A stretch of DNA of 6,093 bases from Spirochaetaceae bacterium. GTDB taxonomy: Bacteria > Spirochaetota > Spirochaetia > Treponematales > Treponemataceae. The stretch spans positions 1 through 6,093 of the forward strand of contig JAITMZ010000043.1 in NCBI GenBank assembly GCA_031290725.1, in the 5' to 3' direction. Positions 5,224 to 6,093 of the stretch are shown piece after piece. The notes under the pieces are model-generated. The model was not told where the DNA came from. It did not search any database and saw nothing but the letters and a program-made list of their open reading frames with translations. How positions within the stretch are numbered: position 1 is the stretch's first letter; each line of letters opens with the position of its first letter. The position numbers and the translations under genes are program-made.

Positions 5224-6093
5224 GGCCACGGCGTCGTTCATGCCGTCCAGGGGGTAGTCCAGGCTGTCGTAGATGCGCTGCTGCACTGTTTTGGGGGCCC
5301 GGTCGGATACTTCCGAGAGGGCGTATTCGGCGTTGCTTGCGGTGCAGGCGTTGGAAAGATACCGGGCGATGTGGGGATAGACCGTCTTGGGCGCGCCCAG
5401 GCCCTTGATGAAGGACTCAAGCTGGGCGTCCAGTTTGGCCCGGTCTTTCACCGGGTCAGCGGGGACCAGGGCCTGAGTGATGAACTCCTGGGCGCGGTTC
5501 ACCGAGATGGCGTAGTTGGCCGCCTGGCGCCTCCGGGCGCTCAGGGTGTTGATCCCCGCCACCGCATAGCCCGCGGCAACCCCCTCGCGCTGAATTAAGA
5601 GGGGGCCCCCGGAGTTGCCGGGGTCAATCTGGGCGGTGTGCTGGATGTAGGGCCCCAGGGCGGCTTCGGGGACGTCTTCGTCGTCCTCCACGGGAAGCCG
5701 CACCGCGGCGTTGGAGACCATGCCCCGGCTGAATTGCCAGACTGCGGCGTTTCCCAGGCCGGGAAAGCCCGCGGCATACACGTCGCTCCCTTCTTCCGCC
5801 GGGGCGCTCACAAAGGACAGGCCGGCCGGGAATGGCCGCACGTCGTCCGCAAAGGCCAGCAGGGCAATGTCGATGTCCTCGTCCGCGGCAATAACCCGTA
5901 AGCGGTCATAGGTGGTTTTTGCGCCGTCCAGCTTTTCAAAGGTGACGGACAGTTTGTCCGCCTGGGCAATGACATGGTGGTTGGTAATCAGGTAGTTGGC
6001 CCCGTCGGGAGCCACGTAGACAAAGCCGGTGCCGAAGCCGCCTTTCAGATAGCGGTCGATGGCTTTTGCGGCGTCTCCGTGGCCCTGTTTGGC
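5221..6093 (-). CDS. Trypsin/HtrA-like serine protease, N-terminus beyond the window, ended by an in-frame TAG
   Basis: 290 codons are visible and the frame is open at the right edge. A secreted chymotrypsin-fold serine protease is indicated. GFGTGFVYV (19-27, numbered from the window edge) and LITNHHV (35-41) carry the catalytic His40, DEDIDIALL (71-79) carries Asp75, and DPGNSGGPLL (157-166) carries Ser161 with its oxyanion loop. The protease fold ends near residue 205; the remainder to 290 is mostly helical, and no PDZ domain is recognised, unlike DegP. A GTG at 6015 lies inside the conserved strand before the histidine, so it is not the start. The TAG (5221-5223) is probably not the natural end, because the same frame runs on for 239 codons into a barrel-like region. 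If it is real, the product is a protease without its membrane part. The triad is complete, so activity is plausible. Confidence 0.85.
   Translation of the reverse strand, partial: AKQGHGDAAKAIDRYLKGGFGTGFVYVAPDGANYLITNHHVIAQADKLSVTFEKLDGAKTTYDRLRVIAADEDIDIALLAFADDVRPFPAGLSFVSAPAEEGSDVYAAGFPGLGNAAVWQFSRGMVSNAAVRLPVEDDEDVPEAALGPYIQHTAQIDPGNSGGPLLIQREGVAAGYAVAGINTLSARRRQAANYAISVNRAQEFITQALVPADPVKDRAKLDAQLESFIKGLGAPKTVYPHIARYLSNACTASNAEYALSEVSDRAPKTVQQRIYDSLDYPLDGMNDAVA

Noticed and set aside
5221..6015. Protease start at GTG 6015
   Set aside because: This GTG encodes a valine in the conserved strand just before the catalytic histidine; the preceding codons (GFGTGFVY) belong to the protease fold, so the true start is outside the window.
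1..6093. tRNA, rRNA, CRISPR array or insertion sequence
   Set aside because: No cloverleaf, rRNA-like segment, spaced direct repeats or transposase coding sequence was seen on either strand.

Overview
The window is a stretch of bacterial chromosome in which every supported gene lies on the minus strand, so the text below runs from the right end (high coordinates) to the left. The best guess for the source is a Gram-negative spirochaete, perhaps a Treponema relative. This rests on the transport protein at the left edge, whose signal peptide ends FAGGKKDK, a pattern I associate with spirochaete solute-binding proteins, and on the density of lipoproteins and outer-membrane proteins. Coding DNA is GC-rich and the gaps between operons are AT-rich. 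The assignment is an inference, not a proof.

Right part (about 4501-6093): a reading frame open at the right edge encodes a trypsin/HtrA-like serine protease with a complete His-Asp-Ser triad. It meets a single TAG codon at 5221-5223. The same frame then continues without a break for 239 more codons to a TAA at 4501. The continuation has a charged helical linker and a C-terminal part that looks like a small outer-membrane beta-barrel. The simplest reading is one protease-barrel gene broken by a point nonsense mutation or a base-calling error. Amber readthrough is the more interesting alternative. A GC-rich hairpin (4455-4496) follows the final stop.

Middle (415-4333): a tightly packed four-gene operon starts after a weak promoter-like sequence. 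It encodes a TPR lipoprotein, a lipoprotein of unknown function, a TolC-type outer-membrane channel and a lipidated HlyD/RND-type periplasmic adaptor. Adjacent genes overlap by 11, 1-4 and 11 nt, so they are probably translationally coupled. The four products would supply the periplasmic and outer-membrane parts of an export machine. No inner-membrane pump (RND, ABC or MFS) is encoded within the operon or directly after it.

Left part (1-414): an AT-rich gap holds a long imperfect inverted repeat (260-368), probably the operon terminator or another folded element. A good sigma70-type promoter with overlapping small dyads (177-239) comes next, then the first 46 codons of a MetQ/NlpA-type methionine-binding protein that runs off the left edge.
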